Source: Haloarcula mannanilytica
GTDB taxonomy: Archaea > Halobacteriota > Halobacteria > Halobacteriales > Haloarculaceae
Direction of reading: 5' to 3'
DNA: 64,000 nt
Assembly: GCF_005406125.1 (NCBI RefSeq)
Contig: NZ_BIXZ01000003.1
Span: 241,110-305,109 of the forward strand
Below the pieces are notes generated by a model, which had not been told where the DNA came from, did not search any database, and saw only the letters and a list, made by a program, of their open reading frames with translations. The position numbers and the translations under genes are program-made. This document shows positions 18,910 through 28,499 of this stretch, piece by piece (the first letter of the stretch is position 1; every line of letters begins with the position of its first letter).

Positions 18910-20477
18910 GGTTGTTGGTTAGACCGTGATGACGGGTTAAACTGGCGTGTTTGCCGGTGCTCGCCATGCGTTCTCTCTTAGGTATCCTCTCATGCGATTG
19001 TAGAACAAGAAGTCTCGCCCATTGTCTCAATTACATTTGTTTGCGTAATCAGTGATGCGATAAGCGGGTATCACTCCACGAGTATGCTGAACATGACGAT
19101 ATCATGCATACTGTCTGCGTATTGGTCTGCAGACGTAGACGACGTACACTTGCCTGCATACAAATTCCATCAGTGTGGTGACAATGCGGACAATTTGGGG
19201 ATGTTTGCTGGAATTGAGGGATGATTTACAGATATGGGTTCGATATACGGAAGACAGACCAAACCATTCGAAATCAGCGAATCAATTTGATGGCATTTGA
19301 CATTACCTGGCCCGCGTACGGATGCCCTTTCCACGATAGCTACCATAGCCGACCGAATCGACAGCGGTACGTGCAGCGGCGTCGCCACCACATCCCCGAC
19401 GAGATGATCGGCAACTCCCATTCGGGGGACTTGTGAGTGTCCTGCACGTACTTAACCGGGAGCTGGTGACGACCCATGGTACCACGTAGTCTCTCTAAAT
19501 TGATGCCGAGTGACATCGGTTCGGGTAATCTCCAGCCGGTCGCTCCATGGAATCATGTTATCGAATGGACGCCAGGAATAATATGAGTACTGCTGTTATT
19601 GTGAATGATGTGGAGATTCGTATAGGTCAAACTAATAGAATTTTACAGTACCACTCGATTTCAGTATTGCTGAACGCATGGGGTCCCACTCCACGAATTG
19701 CTGATGTTCAGCGAGAGAACGATCCGGGCTTTGTGAGAAAAGCTCTCTGAATAGCACTCTTGGAGTGGTTTCGTCCGTTGAGAGATGCTAGTAGCGCCGC
19801 GTAGCAAGCCGGTGGTTAGAGTCAGTCTGACAACACAACGGAGGCCGCGCAGTTACTTTCACCGTCGCAAACGAACCCCTTTCGTAAATATGCACGAGCG
19901 TGTCGAATCGTCCGACTTCCTTTGAAAATCAGGGTATACCGAGAATGTGGTAACGTTTGCACTTCAGTTTCATCAGTTTTCCACAATAGTGAATACATTC
20001 CAGATAAACATCACTGTTTTCGTCTTTAGACGAATCTGTCGGACGTAGATGCAAAATCGGTATAAAAGTCGTTTATTAATAATGAATAATAGAAATTCGG
20101 AATTAATACAGATGGGATGTAGTGGAATAAGAGCCGAGTCGAACAATTAGACATGCCCACGAGGGCCGCGTCACGACATTCTCAGTTTTGGCGCCGTGGT
20201 TTCGGCAAATTGTTTCGTGATTAAATCCTCAAATCTTGATATGTTGGGTAAGGATAACGACCTTATTACAAAGGTTCGACATGGTATTCGATGAAAAATA
20301 CAACTGGTTCTGTTTCGATCAGTACCACCGAATCGTATACGTCAGGCGAACCGCCTGATTCTACCGAACTACACTCCGGGCAAGCCCCTGACCCCGGCCA
20401 GAGGGAAGATTCGTAGCTGCTCCCCTCTGTGGTAGTCGTTAACATTATTAGCTACGGACGAGACAGTTTGGAGACAC
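18910..20477. other. 1.57-kb region without a convincing gene
   Basis: AT-rich in its second half (19,880-20,290). Short frames on both strands (for example 19170-19421 minus; 20291-20416 plus, 41 codons) show no recognisable motif. It probably holds the eroded upstream part of the permease operon. The last 100 bp carry a TATA-like CATTATTA (20443-20450) about 30 nt before the next gene. Confidence 0.4.
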
Positions 20478-21347
20478 ATGCGATACTATCGGGTAGCTAC
20501 CCATGGAGGCCCCCGGATTATCGTCCGGACTACCGACACAGCGTACGACCTAACCAGTGTGAAGGACGATCTCACCTCATTTCTCGACCTCATTCGCGCC
20601 GCGAACATCACTGATAGCGATATCGACGAGGTTGCCGACCGACTCGTCGCGAAAGCGGACGAGGTCGACGTTGACGCGCTTGATGCAGATGTTACTATCC
20701 CTGTCGCCCCCAGCGAAATCTGGGCCGCGGGAGTCACATACGAAATCAGTGAGGAAGCCCGCGAAGCCGAGAGCGCGATGCCCGACATATACCGGGAAGT
20801 GTACCATAGCGAGCGCCCTGAGATATTCTTCAAGGCGACACCCAATCGGACGGTCGGACCGGGCGAGGCCGTCGGCATCCGCGGGGATTCCGACTGGGAC
20901 GTGCCCGAACCCGAACTCGGTGTCGTCCTCTATCGCGGTGACATCGTCGGATACACTATCGGCAACGACATGAGCAGTCGCTCCATCGAGGGGGAGAACC
21001 CGCTCTACCTCCCGCAGGCGAAAATCTATGACCGCTGCTGTTCCATCGGTCCCTGCGTCACCTCGACTGCTGGGCTGGATGACCCGCACGACTTGGAAAT
21101 GTCAATGACTATCAGTCGAGACGGCGAGCAGGTTTTTGAGGGGTCGACCACGACAGCTAACATGGCCCAGACCTGTGAGGACCTGGTCTCGTACTACAAC
21201 CGACACAACGCTGTGCCCGAACTGGCCGTCCTGTTGACAGGCACTGCCATCGTCCCTGACGCATCGTTCACGCTGCAGGCTGACGACCACGTCAGTATCG
21301 ACCTCGAAGCGATCGGGACGCTCGAAAACGATGTCACCGTTGTCTAG
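20478..21347 (+). CDS. FAH-family sugar-acid enzyme (2-keto-3-deoxy-pentonate dehydratase-like)
   Basis: 289 residues from ATG 20478 (MRYYRVATHGGPRIIVRTTD). The C-terminal FAH fold carries the metal motif in WDVPEPELGVVL (near 135) and the substrate loop GYTIGNDMSSRSIEGENPLY. Stretches such as IWAAGVTYEISEEAREAES, RPEIFFKATPNRTVGPGE and AVGIRGDSDW are what I know from 2-keto-3-deoxy-D-arabinonate/xylonate dehydratases, which make 2-oxoglutarate semialdehyde; related FAH proteins instead cleave 2,4-diketo-3-deoxy-rhamnonate. Dehydratase is my first choice. It is first in a run of plus-strand sugar-acid genes but has its own promoter-like sequence. Confidence 0.75.
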   Translation: MRYYRVATHGGPRIIVRTTDTAYDLTSVKDDLTSFLDLIRAANITDSDIDEVADRLVAKADEVDVDALDADVTIPVAPSEIWAAGVTYEISEEAREAESAMPDIYREVYHSERPEIFFKATPNRTVGPGEAVGIRGDSDWDVPEPELGVVLYRGDIVGYTIGNDMSSRSIEGENPLYLPQAKIYDRCCSIGPCVTSTAGLDDPHDLEMSMTISRDGEQVFEGSTTTANMAQTCEDLVSYYNRHNAVPELAVLLTGTAIVPDASFTLQADDHVSIDLEAIGTLENDVTVV

Positions 21348-21509
21348 AATGTCTGTCGCCATTGGGACTTTTTCTCGGACCCCGACCTGAAAGAACAGCG
21401 ATCAACCATACCAGCAAGGTTCTCACGTGGACGATGGGTTCAGAGCGGCGAAGCTCGATAGCTAAATCGGTCCATAAACGCTTTGTGGACTGCCTGTGAC
21501 CGCTTTCGT

Positions 21510-22598
21510 ATGTCGAACACCGGGGTCGTCGGCTATCTCGAACAGCCCGAATCGACCGAACTTCAGGAGTACGAGCTCCCGACGCCGAAGGACGGAGACC
21601 TACTCACAAAGATTGTTCGTGCGAACGTCTGTGGTTCCGAACTCCATATCTGGCGCGGCGAACACCCGCTTATTCGAGACGGCGCCCTTGGTCACGAGGC
21701 GCTCTGTCGGGTCGTCGAGACTGGCGGGGAGGTACGGGATAACGCCGGCCAGGAACTCGAAGAAGGCGACCTTGTTGTTCCGGCCTACTTCGCCACGTGC
21801 AATGAGTGTGCGCGATGTGGCCGCGGCCAGCACCAGTACTGCGAGAACGCCTACAAGTACTGGTCGCGTGCCCCCGAGGAATGGCCCCACTTTCACGGCA
21901 CATTCGCGAGCCATTACTACATACATGACGACCAGTACGTGTACAAGGTCCCCGAAGATGTCGATGAGACGGCGGCCGCGGCGGCCAACTGTGCGCTCTC
22001 ACAGGTACTCAACGGCCTCGACGCTATCGAGGTGACCCAGGGCGACACCGTTGTTGTTCAAGGTGCCGGTGGCCTCGGCCTCAATGCCACGGCTGTCGCC
22101 ACAGAGCGCGGTGCCGAGACCATCGTCATCGACGGCGTCGCCAACCGTCTGGACCGCGCCGAGGAGTTCGGTGCCGACCACACCGTGAACCTGACCGAGT
22201 TCGAGACGGTCGAGGCACGGGAGGAGCGCGTGCTCGAACTGACCGACGGGCTTGGCGCCGACGCCGCCGTTGAGGTAACCGGCGTCCCGGCGGCCATCGA
22301 CGAGGGATTCCAGTTGCTCGGTAACGGCGGGCGCTACCTCGTCATGGGCAACATTATCCCCGGAAAAGAGGCGACGATTGACCCGGGGAAGGCCGTCCGC
22401 AAGTCCATCGAGATGACGACCATGATGCGGTACGCGCCGTGGTACCTGCAGGAGGCTCTTGAGTTCCTCTCCGAACACGGCGACGACTATCCCTTCGGTG
22501 AGCTAGTCGATGCTGAGTACCCGCTTGCTGATCTGCAGGACGCGCTCCGGGATTCGGCGAACCGCACCGTGACGCGAGCCGCACTGATCCCTGAGTAG
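21510..22598 (+). CDS. zinc-dependent medium-chain sugar/polyol dehydrogenase
   Basis: 362 residues from ATG 21510 (MSNTGVVGYLEQPEST). Catalytic zinc ligands appear in ANVCGSELHIWRG and LGHEALC; structural zinc Cys cluster CNECARCGRGQHQYC near 94-108; Rossmann motif VVQGAGGLGLNA near 187. The protein belongs to the threonine/sorbitol dehydrogenase-like MDR group and should oxidise a secondary alcohol of a sugar, polyol or sugar acid with NAD(P). It lies 162 bp after the FAH gene and 54 bp before the DUF1537 kinase, with a TATA-like CCATAAACG about 33 nt upstream. Confidence 0.85.
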   Translation: MSNTGVVGYLEQPESTELQEYELPTPKDGDLLTKIVRANVCGSELHIWRGEHPLIRDGALGHEALCRVVETGGEVRDNAGQELEEGDLVVPAYFATCNECARCGRGQHQYCENAYKYWSRAPEEWPHFHGTFASHYYIHDDQYVYKVPEDVDETAAAAANCALSQVLNGLDAIEVTQGDTVVVQGAGGLGLNATAVATERGAETIVIDGVANRLDRAEEFGADHTVNLTEFETVEAREERVLELTDGLGADAAVEVTGVPAAIDEGFQLLGNGGRYLVMGNIIPGKEATIDPGKAVRKSIEMTTMMRYAPWYLQEALEFLSEHGDDYPFGELVDAEYPLADLQDALRDSANRTVTRAALIPE

Positions 22599-22652
22599 GC
22601 GACCGCCGTGGTCACACGGTAATTTAACCCCTTGTGGTGCAACTACTCTGGC

Positions 22653-23942
22653 ATGACAGGGGCCACGCACTCGGTCTGTATCGTCGCCGACGACCTGACT
22701 GGTGCGATGGACACATCTCAGGGATTCGCCGTCCGGGGGTACGGCACCTCCGTCGTCGCGGTACCACCGGAGCAACCGGACCAATTGGACCAGCCTCCCG
22801 ACTCGCCGATACTCGGCGTTAACACAGACACGAGGTACGACGACGCTGCGGCCGCAGCCGATGTGGTCACCGAGGTTGTCAACGCAGTCCCGGCGGAGAC
22901 AGTATACAAGAAAGTCGACTCGACACTCCGGGGCAACGTGAGAGTAGAGACCGATGCTGCACTCACCGCGTCGGGTGCCGATCTGGCACTGGTCGCCCCT
23001 GCCTTCCCGGCGGCCGGCCGGACCACGCGGGACGGGGTCCACTACGTGGCTGGGACGCGACTTGAGGAGACGGAGTACGCGGACGACGAGAAGGGGCCGT
23101 CATCGCCGAAACTGACGGCCGTCTTCGAGAGCGACGACAGGGCCGTCGAGCAGATTTCGATTGATGTCATCGAGTCCGGTCGCGACCAAGTCGCGGCAGC
23201 ACTGACCGCCGCGGTCCAGCGACACGACCGGCCCCCAGTCGTCGTCTGCGACGCGCAAACGACGGAGGACTTGGCCACGATTGCCGACGCCGGTTCCGAT
23301 CTCGACACGCTCTACGTCGGCAGCGGTGGCCTCGCCGAACACGTCGCCGTGAAAGGCGTCGCTGGCCGGACATCCCAGTCATCAACTGCGGTCGGGCCGG
23401 GCTCGCCACTGGCCGTCGTCGGGAGCGTCAGCGCGACCACGCTGGCCCAACTCAAACAGGTCCCCGCAACGGCGGTCGTCGAACTCGACCCAATCGACCT
23501 CTTGACGGAGCCGGCCAGCGAGGAGGACGCCAGCCGGGCGGCAGACCGCCTCGCCGACGGACGACCGGCCGTCCTGACCGCAGCCACGGACCGAGAGACT
23601 GTCGAACGGACCGTCAAGGAAGGGGAAGCCCGCGACTTGGAGCCCGGCGAGATTCGCAAGCGAATCGCGTCTGGCCTGGCGGCGACCGCCGCTGCAGTCG
23701 TCGAATCCCAGTCGCCGTCCGGGTTATTCTACACCGGTGGCGACGTGGCAGTCGCCGGGCTCCGGTCCCTCGATGCGACGACTGTGACGCTAACTGGTGA
23801 CGCCGTCACCGCCGGAATCCCTGTCGGTCGTCTCGCCGATGGCGCGGCGAGCGGAACGCCGCTGGTCACGAAGGCAGGCGGGTTTGGGTCCGAAGGGACG
23901 ATTGTTAACTGCCTGGAATATCTCTCGGGAAACGATGAGTGA
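22653..23942 (+). CDS. four-carbon acid sugar kinase (DUF1537 family)
   Basis: 429 residues from ATG 22653 (MTGATHSVCIVADDLTGAMD). The N-terminal substrate domain has the family signature ADDLTGAMD near 12-20 and KKVDSTLRGNV near 91; the C-terminal ATP domain has FYTGGDVAVAGL near 356 and TKAGGFGSEGTIV near 407. DUF1537 enzymes phosphorylate D-threonate, D-erythronate or 2-oxo-tetronates at the C4 hydroxyl. It overlaps the PdxA2 gene by 8 bp, and the established pairing of such a kinase with PdxA2 makes D-threonate (or D-erythronate) kinase the likely activity, giving dihydroxyacetone phosphate after the next step. A TATA-like AATTTAAC lies 28 nt upstream. Confidence 0.85.
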   Translation: MTGATHSVCIVADDLTGAMDTSQGFAVRGYGTSVVAVPPEQPDQLDQPPDSPILGVNTDTRYDDAAAAADVVTEVVNAVPAETVYKKVDSTLRGNVRVETDAALTASGADLALVAPAFPAAGRTTRDGVHYVAGTRLEETEYADDEKGPSSPKLTAVFESDDRAVEQISIDVIESGRDQVAAALTAAVQRHDRPPVVVCDAQTTEDLATIADAGSDLDTLYVGSGGLAEHVAVKGVAGRTSQSSTAVGPGSPLAVVGSVSATTLAQLKQVPATAVVELDPIDLLTEPASEEDASRAADRLADGRPAVLTAATDRETVERTVKEGEARDLEPGEIRKRIASGLAATAAAVVESQSPSGLFYTGGDVAVAGLRSLDATTVTLTGDAVTAGIPVGRLADGAASGTPLVTKAGGFGSEGTIVNCLEYLSGNDE

Positions 23943-24945
23943 TTCAGGACCAGTCGTCGGGATTACAATGGGAGATCCAGCGGGGATCGGCCCCGAAGTA
24001 ATCGCCAAGGCGTACCCGAAACTTCGACAGAACAGCCGACCGATAGTGATTGGCGACGCATCCGTTATCGCAGACGCCATCGAAGTCGTCGATTCAGCCC
24101 TCGTAGTCGAATCTGTCGGGTCCGTCGACGACGCCACGTTCAGTGCTGAAACCATTCCCGTCCTCGACGCTGACAACGTGGACACGCTCGTCCGCGGCGA
24201 GGTCCGCGAGGAGTACGGCGCGGCAAGCCTCGAGTACGTCGAACAGGCGATCGAACTGGCCAAGGCTGGCGACATCGACGCTATCACGACCGCACCGATA
24301 AACAAGCAGGCGACGAAGCTCGCCGGCAGCACGTACGCGGGCCACACCGGCATGCTCGCCGATTACACCGATACCGAGAACTACACGATGATGCTCGTCG
24401 AAGACGAGCTGCGCGTCACGCACGTGAGTACGCACGTCTCACTGCGAGAGGCGTGTGACCTCGTTACGACGGAGAACGTTCTCGAAACCATCCGTCTCAC
24501 TGCCGAAGCGCTGCGCGACCTCGGCATCGACTCGCCGTCGGTCGGCGTCGCCGGCCTGAACCCTCATGCGAGCGACGGCGGCTTGCTCGGTGACGAGGAC
24601 GCCGCCGAGATCGAACCGGCCGTCGAGAAGGCCCGCGAGGACGGCATCGACGCCACCGGGCCGGAGTCGCCCGACACCGTCTACGTCCGGGCGGCCAGTG
24701 GCGAGTTCGACTGTGTCGTCTCGATGTACCACGACCAGGGCCACATTCCGATAAAGATGCTCGGCTTCGCCGGCGGATCAGCCGTCTCGGGTGTCAACGT
24801 CACCATCGGCCTCCCGATCATCCGCACGAGCGTCGACCACGGCACCGCTTTCGACATCGCCGGCGAAGGAATCGCCTCGGAACAGAGCCTGCTCGATGCT
24901 GTGGATGTCGCCGTCGAGATGACCGATACCGGCCAGTCCGACTGA
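23935..24945 (+). CDS. pdxA2: PdxA2-type 4-phospho-tetronate dehydrogenase
   Basis: 336 residues from ATG 23935 (MSDSGPVVGITMGDPAGIGP). Metal-binding His residues lie in THVSTHVSLREACDLV (near 160), MYHDQGHIPIKMLGF (near 262) and TSVDHGTAFDIAG (near 300). The family includes PdxA of vitamin B6 synthesis and PdxA2, which oxidises and decarboxylates D-threonate- or D-erythronate-4-phosphate to dihydroxyacetone phosphate. Haloarchaea usually make PLP by the PdxS/PdxT route, and this gene overlaps the DUF1537 kinase by 8 bp, so the catabolic PdxA2 role is favoured. A longer in-frame start at 23797 would lie inside the kinase gene and is unlikely. Confidence 0.85.
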   Translation: MSDSGPVVGITMGDPAGIGPEVIAKAYPKLRQNSRPIVIGDASVIADAIEVVDSALVVESVGSVDDATFSAETIPVLDADNVDTLVRGEVREEYGAASLEYVEQAIELAKAGDIDAITTAPINKQATKLAGSTYAGHTGMLADYTDTENYTMMLVEDELRVTHVSTHVSLREACDLVTTENVLETIRLTAEALRDLGIDSPSVGVAGLNPHASDGGLLGDEDAAEIEPAVEKAREDGIDATGPESPDTVYVRAASGEFDCVVSMYHDQGHIPIKMLGFAGGSAVSGVNVTIGLPIIRTSVDHGTAFDIAGEGIASEQSLLDAVDVAVEMTDTGQSD

Positions 24946-25026
24946 TACAGATTTTGTAGCAATTTACCGGTCTGTACTGAATCTGGGTCGAAACTATCCG
25001 GGAACAGTCCGTCCTGATTCGGTGGG

Positions 25027-25038
25027 TGTATTTATATT
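25027..25038 (+). promoter_or_regulatory. TATA-like box for the HpaI-type aldolase gene
   Basis: GTATTTATATTG is centred about 28 nt before ATG 25061, a strong haloarchaeal TATA element that marks a separate, probably leaderless transcript. Confidence 0.55.
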
Positions 25039-25060
25039 GTTGTCTCGACTGGACAGTCGT

Positions 25061-25837
25061 ATGTCGGACTCGGAGCGATTGAACACAGTGACCGCAGACT
25101 CGGACCCGTTAATCGGTAGCTGGGCCTCTATTCCGCATCCGCTTACAGTCGAGATGGCTGCGAGCGCGGGCTACGACTTCGTCGTCATCGACGCGGAACA
25201 CACGCCGATGTCGTTCGAAACGATGGGGGACATGCTACGCGGTGGCGACGGCGAAATTGAGACGCTGGTCCGTGTCCCGGACGACGACCCGACCACGCTA
25301 AAGCGGACCCTCGACCTCGCCCCGGACGGCATCCTAGTCCCGATGGTCGAGACGCCCGCCCAGGCCGAACGGATCGTCGAATCCAGTCGCTATCCCCCAG
25401 AAGGGGCCCGCGGAATCGGACCCGGACGATCGACAGGATATACGATGTCGCTGGGCGAGCATCTCGAAGCAGGCGACGACTCGTTCGTCAGGCACGTCCA
25501 GCTGGAGTCCCAGCGAGCGGTGGAAAACGCTGCTGATATCGCCGCGGTTGAGGGCATTGACGGCATCTTCATCGGACCGCTAGACCTCTCGCTGTCGATG
25601 GGCTGTTTCGGCCAGTGGGAGCACGAGGAGTTCCTCGATGCCATCGACTCCGTTCTCTCGGCCGCGCGGGCGGCCGGTGTCACGACCGGGACCCTGGCAA
25701 CGAACGACACTGAACGGGAGCAGCGGCTGGACTGGGATGTCGACTACGTCGCATCCGGCGTCGATCTGATGCATCTGGCCAGCGGCACGACCGAGGCCCT
25801 AGAACACAGCCGCGAACTGATCGAGAAGAATCGGTAG
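25061..25837 (+). CDS. HpcH/HpaI-family aldolase
   Basis: 258 residues from ATG 25061 (MSDSERLNTVTADSDPLIGS). Family motifs: DFVVIDAEHTPMSFE (near 40, catalytic His), VRVPDDDP, GILVPMVETPAQAE (near 96), RGIGPGR, metal Glu in VQLESQRAVEN (near 148) and FIGPLDLSLSMG (near 172). Class II pyruvate aldolases of this family cleave 2-keto-3-deoxy sugar acids such as 2-keto-3-deoxy-L-rhamnonate or 5-keto-4-deoxyglucarate to pyruvate plus an aldehyde. Its place after the tetronate kinase and PdxA2 suggests that it feeds the same sugar-acid route. Exact substrate open. Confidence 0.85.
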   Translation: MSDSERLNTVTADSDPLIGSWASIPHPLTVEMAASAGYDFVVIDAEHTPMSFETMGDMLRGGDGEIETLVRVPDDDPTTLKRTLDLAPDGILVPMVETPAQAERIVESSRYPPEGARGIGPGRSTGYTMSLGEHLEAGDDSFVRHVQLESQRAVENAADIAAVEGIDGIFIGPLDLSLSMGCFGQWEHEEFLDAIDSVLSAARAAGVTTGTLATNDTEREQRLDWDVDYVASGVDLMHLASGTTEALEHSRELIEKNR

Positions 25838-25906
25838 CCCGTTCGATACGGCACCGCGTCAGGCCCTACAGGAGCATACTGATCCGGACCGACGACCCGG
25901 TTGCAC

Positions 25907-26953
25907 TTACTCGACGCGGTGAGTCGGTTCGCGCCCCTCGATGATGGCCTCCAGGTCCGCGGCGACGATACGGGCGCCGTTGTACACCGCGTCGCGAGTC
26001 GAGCCGGCGGTGTGGGGCGAGAGCCACACGTTGTCGAGGTCGAGGAGCGGATGTCCCTCGGGGATCGGTTCCTCCTCGAAGACATCGAGCGCGGCCCCGC
26101 CGATAGATTCCGACTGGAGGGCCTCGACCAGCGCGTCCGTATCGACGAGGCCGCCTCGGGCCGTGTTGACGAGCAGGGCGTCCTCTCGCATCTGCTCGAA
26201 CGCCGCCGCGTCGAGCATGTGGTGGGTGTCGTCAGTCAGGCGCGCGTGGATACTGACCACGTCGGCCTTCTGGAGGACTTCGTCCAAGTCTGCCGGCGTC
26301 GCGTCGTGTTCGCGCGTGGTCTCCTCGTCGACGTACGGGTCGTAGGCGAGAATCTCGGGGCCGAATCCGGTCCAGCGCTGGGCGACCTTCCGCCCGACGT
26401 TCCCGAATCCGACGACGCCAATGGTGAGGTTCGTCACGTCGCGCGGAAGCCCCTGCGGGTCGAACTCCAGGTCCCACTCGCCGCGCCCCGTCGTCTCGAC
26501 GAAATGTGGTATTCGCCTGTGGACCGAGAGTGCGAACGAGACAGCGTAGTCCGCGACGGCGTCGGCGTTTCGGCCCGGTGCGTGGAGCACGGTTACGTCG
26601 TGTTCGTCGGCGGCCGCCGTGTCGACGTTCTCGGTGCCACCCCGAGCTGCTGCGACAACCTCAAGGTCCTCGCCCTGTTCGAACACTGCCCGAGAGACGG
26701 GGGCCTTGTGGACGACCAGGAACTCGATGCCGTCCAGGTTCTCCGCGATAGCGCTGGCATCGTAGTCACCGGGGCCGCGGGACTCCATGTCCATCGTCAC
26801 GTCGCGGAACTCGGCGGCCGAGACATCGCCTTGCCACTCCATCTGCTCGAACTCCACGCCGTGTTCTGTGAGGTAGCCGGCGGATTCGTACATCGCCGCA
26901 CTGGGTTGCTGTGGGTCGCCACAGAGGAGACAGCGTTTGCTCGCGTCAGTCAT
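25907..26953 (-). CDS. D-isomer-specific 2-hydroxyacid dehydrogenase
   Basis: 348 residues from ATG 26953 (MTDASKRCLLCGDPQQPS). NAD-binding motif IGVVGFGNVGRKVA near 155. Catalytic triad: Arg in NTARGGLVDTDAL (near 246), Glu in DVFEEEPIP (near 275) and His in LSPHTAGST (near 295). Members oxidise or reduce 2-hydroxy acids (glycerate, glycolate, phosphoglycerate). It is third in an operon after the class II aldolase and FGGY kinase and overlaps the kinase stop by 8 bp. A role in reducing or oxidising a short hydroxy acid from sugar cleavage is inferred. Confidence 0.87.
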   Translation of the reverse strand: MTDASKRCLLCGDPQQPSAAMYESAGYLTEHGVEFEQMEWQGDVSAAEFRDVTMDMESRGPGDYDASAIAENLDGIEFLVVHKAPVSRAVFEQGEDLEVVAAARGGTENVDTAAADEHDVTVLHAPGRNADAVADYAVSFALSVHRRIPHFVETTGRGEWDLEFDPQGLPRDVTNLTIGVVGFGNVGRKVAQRWTGFGPEILAYDPYVDEETTREHDATPADLDEVLQKADVVSIHARLTDDTHHMLDAAAFEQMREDALLVNTARGGLVDTDALVEALQSESIGGAALDVFEEEPIPEGHPLLDLDNVWLSPHTAGSTRDAVYNGARIVAADLEAIIEGREPTHRVE

Positions 26954-28499
26954 TCGTGTACGTCCTCTCGCGGTGGTCAATTAAACGTTTCCAGGTCGGT
27001 CGTATCGCCGACAGTGCGCTCTCGAAGGTTTCGCGCCGGTCGCTGTAGAGGGCCGCTGCGTCCGGATCCGGTTCGTGGTGCCGGGCCACCGAGACCATCC
27101 GGTCGACGGCATGCTCGTGGTCCGGGTGAACGTCGGCCGCGATAGCACCGCATATCGCTGCGCCGCGAGCGCCGGTCTCTTCCCCGGCGGGAACGAGCAG
27201 CGTGGTGTCGACTGCGGCGGCGAACACGTCGCTCCACACCTCGCTCCGGGCCCCGCCGCCGCCCAGTCGCACGTCGTCGACGTGGACATCCGGCGTCAGG
27301 TCCGCGAGGCCAGCGCTCTGGGCGATGGCGACGCCCTCGTACACGGACCGTAGCATGTCGGCCCGCGTGTGCTCGCTGGTCAGGCCGTAGAACCCGCCGC
27401 GGTCGTTCGGCTCGTCGGTCGACCCGTCCAGGTAGGGATGAAAGAGCAGGCCGGATGCACCCGCCGACACGTCCGCTGCAACGCGGTCGTATATCTCGTA
27501 GGGGCTTACGCCCTCGTCGCTCGCCTGCCTCTGCCAGTCGTGACCGAACTCCCGGACGAACCAGTCCAAGCAGGCGGCCGCCGAGCGGAGTCCCTTGTAG
27601 CGGATATAGCCGCCGTCGAGGTAGCGGCGCGTTAGGCCCAGTTCTTCGTCGGAAACCTTGTTCCCCTCCTCCGGCCAGGGGTCGTCCAGCACGACGATGC
27701 TCTGGCCCCACGTGCCGAGGATGAGGACAGCCTGTCCGGCCGCGTGGGCACCCGTCCCCAGCGCCGTCGCTCCCACATCGTGGAGTCCGGATGCGACGGG
27801 GGTTCCCTCGCTCAGTCCCGTCGCTTCCGCGGCAGCCCGGGTCACGGACCCGCACGTTTTCCAGCTCGGAACGACTTCGGGCAAGACATCTGGGGAAACA
27901 TCCAGGTCGAGCGCCGCGAACACGCCGCGGTCGTACTCGTCGTCGCCGACACCGTAGAACACGCTCCCCTCCATCTCGTCGGTACAGACTCGGCCTGTGA
28001 GATTGAACTTGAGATAGTCCTTGCAGAACAGGGCGTGTTCGATCCGGTCGAGCGAAGCGGGTTCTTCGCGGGCGAGCCACCCCAGCAGGCTCAGGGGGTC
28101 CGCGGCGAAAGGAGCGTATCCGAGACGTTCGCGCATCCGGTCGGCGGTGCCGTCCCGCTCCCACTCCTCGGTGAGCCCGGCGGCGCGGCTGTCGGTCGAT
28201 TTGATCCCAGGCCTGACCTGGGTCCCTGACTCATCTAGCAGATAGAGACCGTGGCCGTGGCCGGCGACGCCGACTGCTGTGATGTCTTTCGAGTCGACGG
28301 ACTCGTGGTCGAGCGCCTCGCGGACCGCCTCGGTAGTGACTTCCCACAGGTCCGAGAGCTGGACTTCCCGGTGGTCCGGGGCGGGTCGTTCCGTCGGGGT
28401 CTCGCGGCTTCCGACCGCGACCTCTTCGCCCTCCGGGGTGAACAACGCAGCCTTGGTCGCCGTCAGTCCGGCGTCGATTCCGAGTATGAGCTCGCTCAT
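26946..28499 (-). CDS. FGGY-family carbohydrate kinase
   Basis: 517 residues from ATG 28499 (MSELILGIDAGLTATKAALF). Phosphate-1 motif GIDAGLTATK near 7, VGVAGHGHGLYLLD near 81, CKDYLKFNLTGRVCTDEMEG near 152 and ATP/adenosine motif LGGGGARSEVWSDVF near 405. The CKDYLKFNLTG...TDEMEGS stretch is what I associate with LyxK- or erythritol-kinase-like branches rather than classical xylulokinase. It should phosphorylate a ketose or polyol. Its ATG overlaps by 4 bp (ATGA) the stop of the class II aldolase gene, which may cleave the phosphorylated product or its bisphosphate. Confidence 0.88.
   Translation of the reverse strand: MSELILGIDAGLTATKAALFTPEGEEVAVGSRETPTERPAPDHREVQLSDLWEVTTEAVREALDHESVDSKDITAVGVAGHGHGLYLLDESGTQVRPGIKSTDSRAAGLTEEWERDGTADRMRERLGYAPFAADPLSLLGWLAREEPASLDRIEHALFCKDYLKFNLTGRVCTDEMEGSVFYGVGDDEYDRGVFAALDLDVSPDVLPEVVPSWKTCGSVTRAAAEATGLSEGTPVASGLHDVGATALGTGAHAAGQAVLILGTWGQSIVVLDDPWPEEGNKVSDEELGLTRRYLDGGYIRYKGLRSAAACLDWFVREFGHDWQRQASDEGVSPYEIYDRVAADVSAGASGLLFHPYLDGSTDEPNDRGGFYGLTSEHTRADMLRSVYEGVAIAQSAGLADLTPDVHVDDVRLGGGGARSEVWSDVFAAAVDTTLLVPAGEETGARGAAICGAIAADVHPDHEHAVDRMVSVARHHEPDPDAAALYSDRRETFESALSAIRPTWKRLIDHRERTYTND

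Noticed and set aside
25901..27145. Long plus-strand open frame of 414 codons opposite the 2-hydroxyacid dehydrogenase
   Set aside because: It is antisense to a clearly homologous gene, is Arg-rich and has no domain; high GC leaves shadow frames open.
26977..28164. 395-codon minus-strand frame inside the FGGY kinase
   Set aside because: Arg/Pro/Gly-rich shadow of the kinase frame without protein-like composition.
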